A stretch of 6,013 nucleotides of DNA from Promicromonosporaceae bacterium. Its GTDB lineage: Bacteria > Actinomycetota > Actinomycetes > Actinomycetales > Cellulomonadaceae. Position 1 is the stretch's first letter. The number at the start of each line of letters is the position of its first letter. The notes beneath the pieces are model-generated. The model was given only the letters and a program-made list of their open reading frames with translations, made no database searches and had not been told where the DNA came from. Shown piece after piece: positions 4,910 through 6,013 of this stretch. The stretch is from contig WQZL01000154.1 in the NCBI GenBank assembly GCA_009780755.1, positions 1-6,013 of the forward strand, read 5' to 3'. A program made the position numbers and the translations under genes.

Positions 4910-5308
4910 ATGACCAGCACGCCCCACTTCCCGGCTCGTCGCCCCAGCCCCATCCGCAATCACGCCCGCCTTGACGTCGCCGCCGCTGCCGCACCCGCCG
5001 TTACGGGCACCGGCCTACGCGGCCTTCGCCTCACCGGTCGCGGGCGCGCGGTTGTGGCGACCCTCTCGCTATGCGTCGCCCTGCCCATCATCGGATTGAA
5101 CGGGTCGGCCGTGGCTTCGGCTCCCGAACGTGAGACGGCAGTGCAGGAACACACGGTGCGTCACGGTGAGACCATGTGGGGTTTCGCTAGGCAGATAGCC
5201 GAACCGGGCGAAGATGTGCGCAACGTGGTTCGCGATCTGATGGCGATCAACGACATGGATACCGCCCGCCTACAGGCCGGACAAACCATCCTACTGCCGC
5301 TGCCATAG
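4910..5308 (+). CDS. SOS-induced LysM membrane protein, likely cell-division suppressor
   Basis: A 132-residue protein. A basic, Pro/Ala-rich cytoplasmic N-terminus (1-45) leads into one hydrophobic segment (about 47-67, VVATLSLCVALPIIGLNG) and then an extracytoplasmic LysM domain (about 80-131). The domain reads HTVRHGETMWGFARQI, then LMAINDMD, then LQAGQTILLP: the canonical Y/H-T-V-x-x-G-D/E-T-x-W start, the N-x-x-x hinge and the L-x-x-G-Q-x-L-x-x-P end. LysM binds peptidoglycan. In Mycobacterium tuberculosis the gene between lexA and nrdR (Rv2719c, ChiZ) encodes a LysM membrane protein induced by damage that restrains division; Bacillus YneA is built and placed similarly, and Corynebacterium DivS holds the same locus. 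With its own LexA box and promoter, the same role is inferred here. No enzymatic domain is visible. Whether it only blocks the divisome or also affects wall hydrolysis is open. Confidence 0.85.
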   Translation: MTSTPHFPARRPSPIRNHARLDVAAAAAPAVTGTGLRGLRLTGRGRAVVATLSLCVALPIIGLNGSAVASAPERETAVQEHTVRHGETMWGFARQIAEPGEDVRNVVRDLMAINDMDTARLQAGQTILLPLP

Positions 5309-5314
5309 TCATAC

Positions 5315-5344
5315 GTGACCAGCTCTAGGAATGGTTGGTAGTCT
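5315..5344 (+). promoter_or_regulatory. Candidate leaderless promoter of nrdR
   Basis: GTGACC (5315-5320, 4 of 6 to TTGACA) and TAGTCT (5339-5344, TANNNT form) are spaced by 18 bases. The -10 ends 7 bases before the nrdR ATG at 5352, which has no Shine-Dalgarno site. That is the geometry of a leaderless transcript. Read-through from the LysM gene is also possible because no terminator lies between them. Confidence 0.45.
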
Positions 5345-5351
5345 GACCTGC

Positions 5352-5798
5352 ATGTTCTGCCCGTTCTGTCGGCACTCCGACTCCCGCGTTGTAGATTCCC
5401 GCACCTCCGATGATGGCTCGTCGATCCGTCGCCGTCGCCAATGCCCAGAATGCGGACGTCGCTTTACCACGCTGGAGACGGCCAGCCTTGCCGTGGTGAA
5501 ACGATCCGGCGCCACCGAACCATTTAGCCGGAACAAGATTGCCTCCGGGGTACGCAAGGCTTGCCAGGGCCGCCCGGTCAGCGAAGATGACCTGGCCCAC
5601 CTGGCCCAGAAAGTGGAGGAAACCCTGCGCAGCCAAGGAAGCGCCGAGATCGACGCCTACGAGATTGGCCTGGCGATTCTTGGCCCGCTGCGCGAACTGG
5701 ACGAGGTTGCCTACCTGCGCTTTGCCAGCGTCTACCAGGCATTCGACTCCTTAGAAGACTTTGAGGCTGCCATCACCTCGCTGCGCGCCGAGCGATAG
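5352..5798 (+). CDS. nrdR: NrdR, transcriptional repressor of ribonucleotide reductase genes
   Basis: A 148-residue regulator that binds NrdR boxes upstream of nrd operons in response to ATP/dATP levels. The N-terminal zinc ribbon is complete (Cys3, Cys6 in CPFC; Cys31, Cys34 in CPEC). Between them lie VVDSRTSDDGSSIRRRRQ (13-30), and RRFTTLE (36-42) follows. The ATP-cone domain covers about 46-136, with VVKRSGATEPFSRNKI (48-63) at its start and LRELDEVAYLRFASVYQAF (113-131) at its end. Start 5352 is chosen because the family begins M-x-C-P-F-C. The in-frame ATG at 5331 would add seven uncharacteristic residues (MVGSLTC) and has no spaced ribosome site. It lies 43 bases after the LysM gene and 48 before ligA. 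The lexA-LysM-nrdR order is conserved in mycobacteria and corynebacteria. No NrdR box or nrd gene is seen in the window, so its targets lie elsewhere. Confidence 0.96.
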   Translation: MFCPFCRHSDSRVVDSRTSDDGSSIRRRRQCPECGRRFTTLETASLAVVKRSGATEPFSRNKIASGVRKACQGRPVSEDDLAHLAQKVEETLRSQGSAEIDAYEIGLAILGPLRELDEVAYLRFASVYQAFDSLEDFEAAITSLRAER

Positions 5799-5846
5799 AT
5801 CGGTTACAGGTCGCGGGTTGTCGGTGGCGGCTGGGATGATGTATCC

Positions 5847-6013
5847 GTGAGCGAGACGATTACCGATCTGGGGGCCGCACGGACCCGCTGGGCCGAGCTG
5901 CGCGCACTGGTCGAGGCCGATCAACGGGCGTACTACGAGGACGATGCGCCGCTGGTCTCCGACGCTGAATACGACGCGCGGCTGCGCGAGATGGCGACGC
6001 TAGAGGCCTCTCA
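5847..6013 (+). CDS. ligA: NAD-dependent DNA ligase LigA, N-terminus (3' partial)
   Basis: The last 167 bases encode 55 residues from a GTG start, cut off by the window end. The visible sequence fits the domain Ia of bacterial NAD-dependent DNA ligase, which contacts the nicotinamide part of NAD. A helix with ARTRWAELRALVEADQRAYY (14-33) leads to the signature DAPLVSDAEYDARLREM with D-A-E-Y-D, then LEAS where the family has LE-x-x-H-P. LigA seals nicks in replication and repair. GTG 5847 is chosen because the family's first helix begins shortly after it and the two ATGs nearby (5836, 5839) are out of frame. No Shine-Dalgarno site is visible; GATGAT (5835-5840) six bases upstream is a weak -10 candidate. 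The assignment rests on a short stretch, but the motif order is distinctive. Confidence 0.85.
   Translation, partial: MSETITDLGAARTRWAELRALVEADQRAYYEDDAPLVSDAEYDARLREMATLEAS

Noticed and set aside
1..6013. CRISPR arrays, tRNA or rRNA genes, insertion sequences, prophage genes
   Set aside because: No regularly spaced direct repeats, cloverleaf, rRNA-like conserved stretches, transposase or integrase motifs were seen on either strand.

Overview
The window reads as chromosome of a high-GC Gram-positive bacterium (Actinobacteria). The base composition is GC-rich. The block lexA / LysM membrane protein / nrdR matches the arrangement known from Mycobacterium and Corynebacterium. The SOS boxes have the Gram-positive CGAAC-N4-GTTCG form. 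The L-lactate dehydrogenase and the C-terminal S-layer-homology (SLH) repeats suggest a fermentative, surface-anchoring actinomycete, for example an Actinomycetales or Bifidobacterium relative; the exact genus cannot be read from the sequence.

Layout. 1-256 (+): C-terminal end of a surface protein with SLH repeats. 257-544: gene-free stretch with several inverted repeats, two of them strong. 545-1543 (-): NAD-dependent epimerase/dehydratase of the extended SDR class. 1730 (or 1643)-2995 (+): a JetD/MksG-type nuclease subunit of the Wadjet anti-plasmid system, without JetABC partners next to it. 3000-3968 (+): L-lactate dehydrogenase starting 4 bases after jetD stops. 3963-4706 (-): LexA, convergent with ldh and overlapping it by the 6-base palindrome CTATAG that holds both stop codons. 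4707-4909: divergent SOS control region with two LexA boxes and two recognisable promoters. 4910-5308 (+): small membrane-anchored LysM protein, the likely SOS-induced division suppressor. 5352-5798 (+): NrdR. 5847-end (+): first 55 codons of NAD-dependent DNA ligase LigA.

How the genes work together. The right half is a DNA-damage and nucleotide-supply neighbourhood. LexA represses itself and the LysM division suppressor through separate boxes, NrdR controls ribonucleotide reductase genes, and LigA seals nicks. The left half is more accessory: surface protein end, structured intergenic DNA, a generic SDR enzyme and the solitary jetD. The jetD-ldh junction suggests co-transcription or a small leaderless promoter at the end of jetD.

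Most notable points: an apparently intact jetD with a divergent gene upstream and a metabolic gene downstream, so no room for jetABC in its operon; the two-box SOS switch with overlapping extra half-sites; and several genes whose starts lack a Shine-Dalgarno site but have a -10-like hexamer 6 to 8 bases upstream, suggesting leaderless mRNAs. No wholly new multi-gene system is evident. No tRNA, rRNA, CRISPR array, insertion sequence or transposase was seen.
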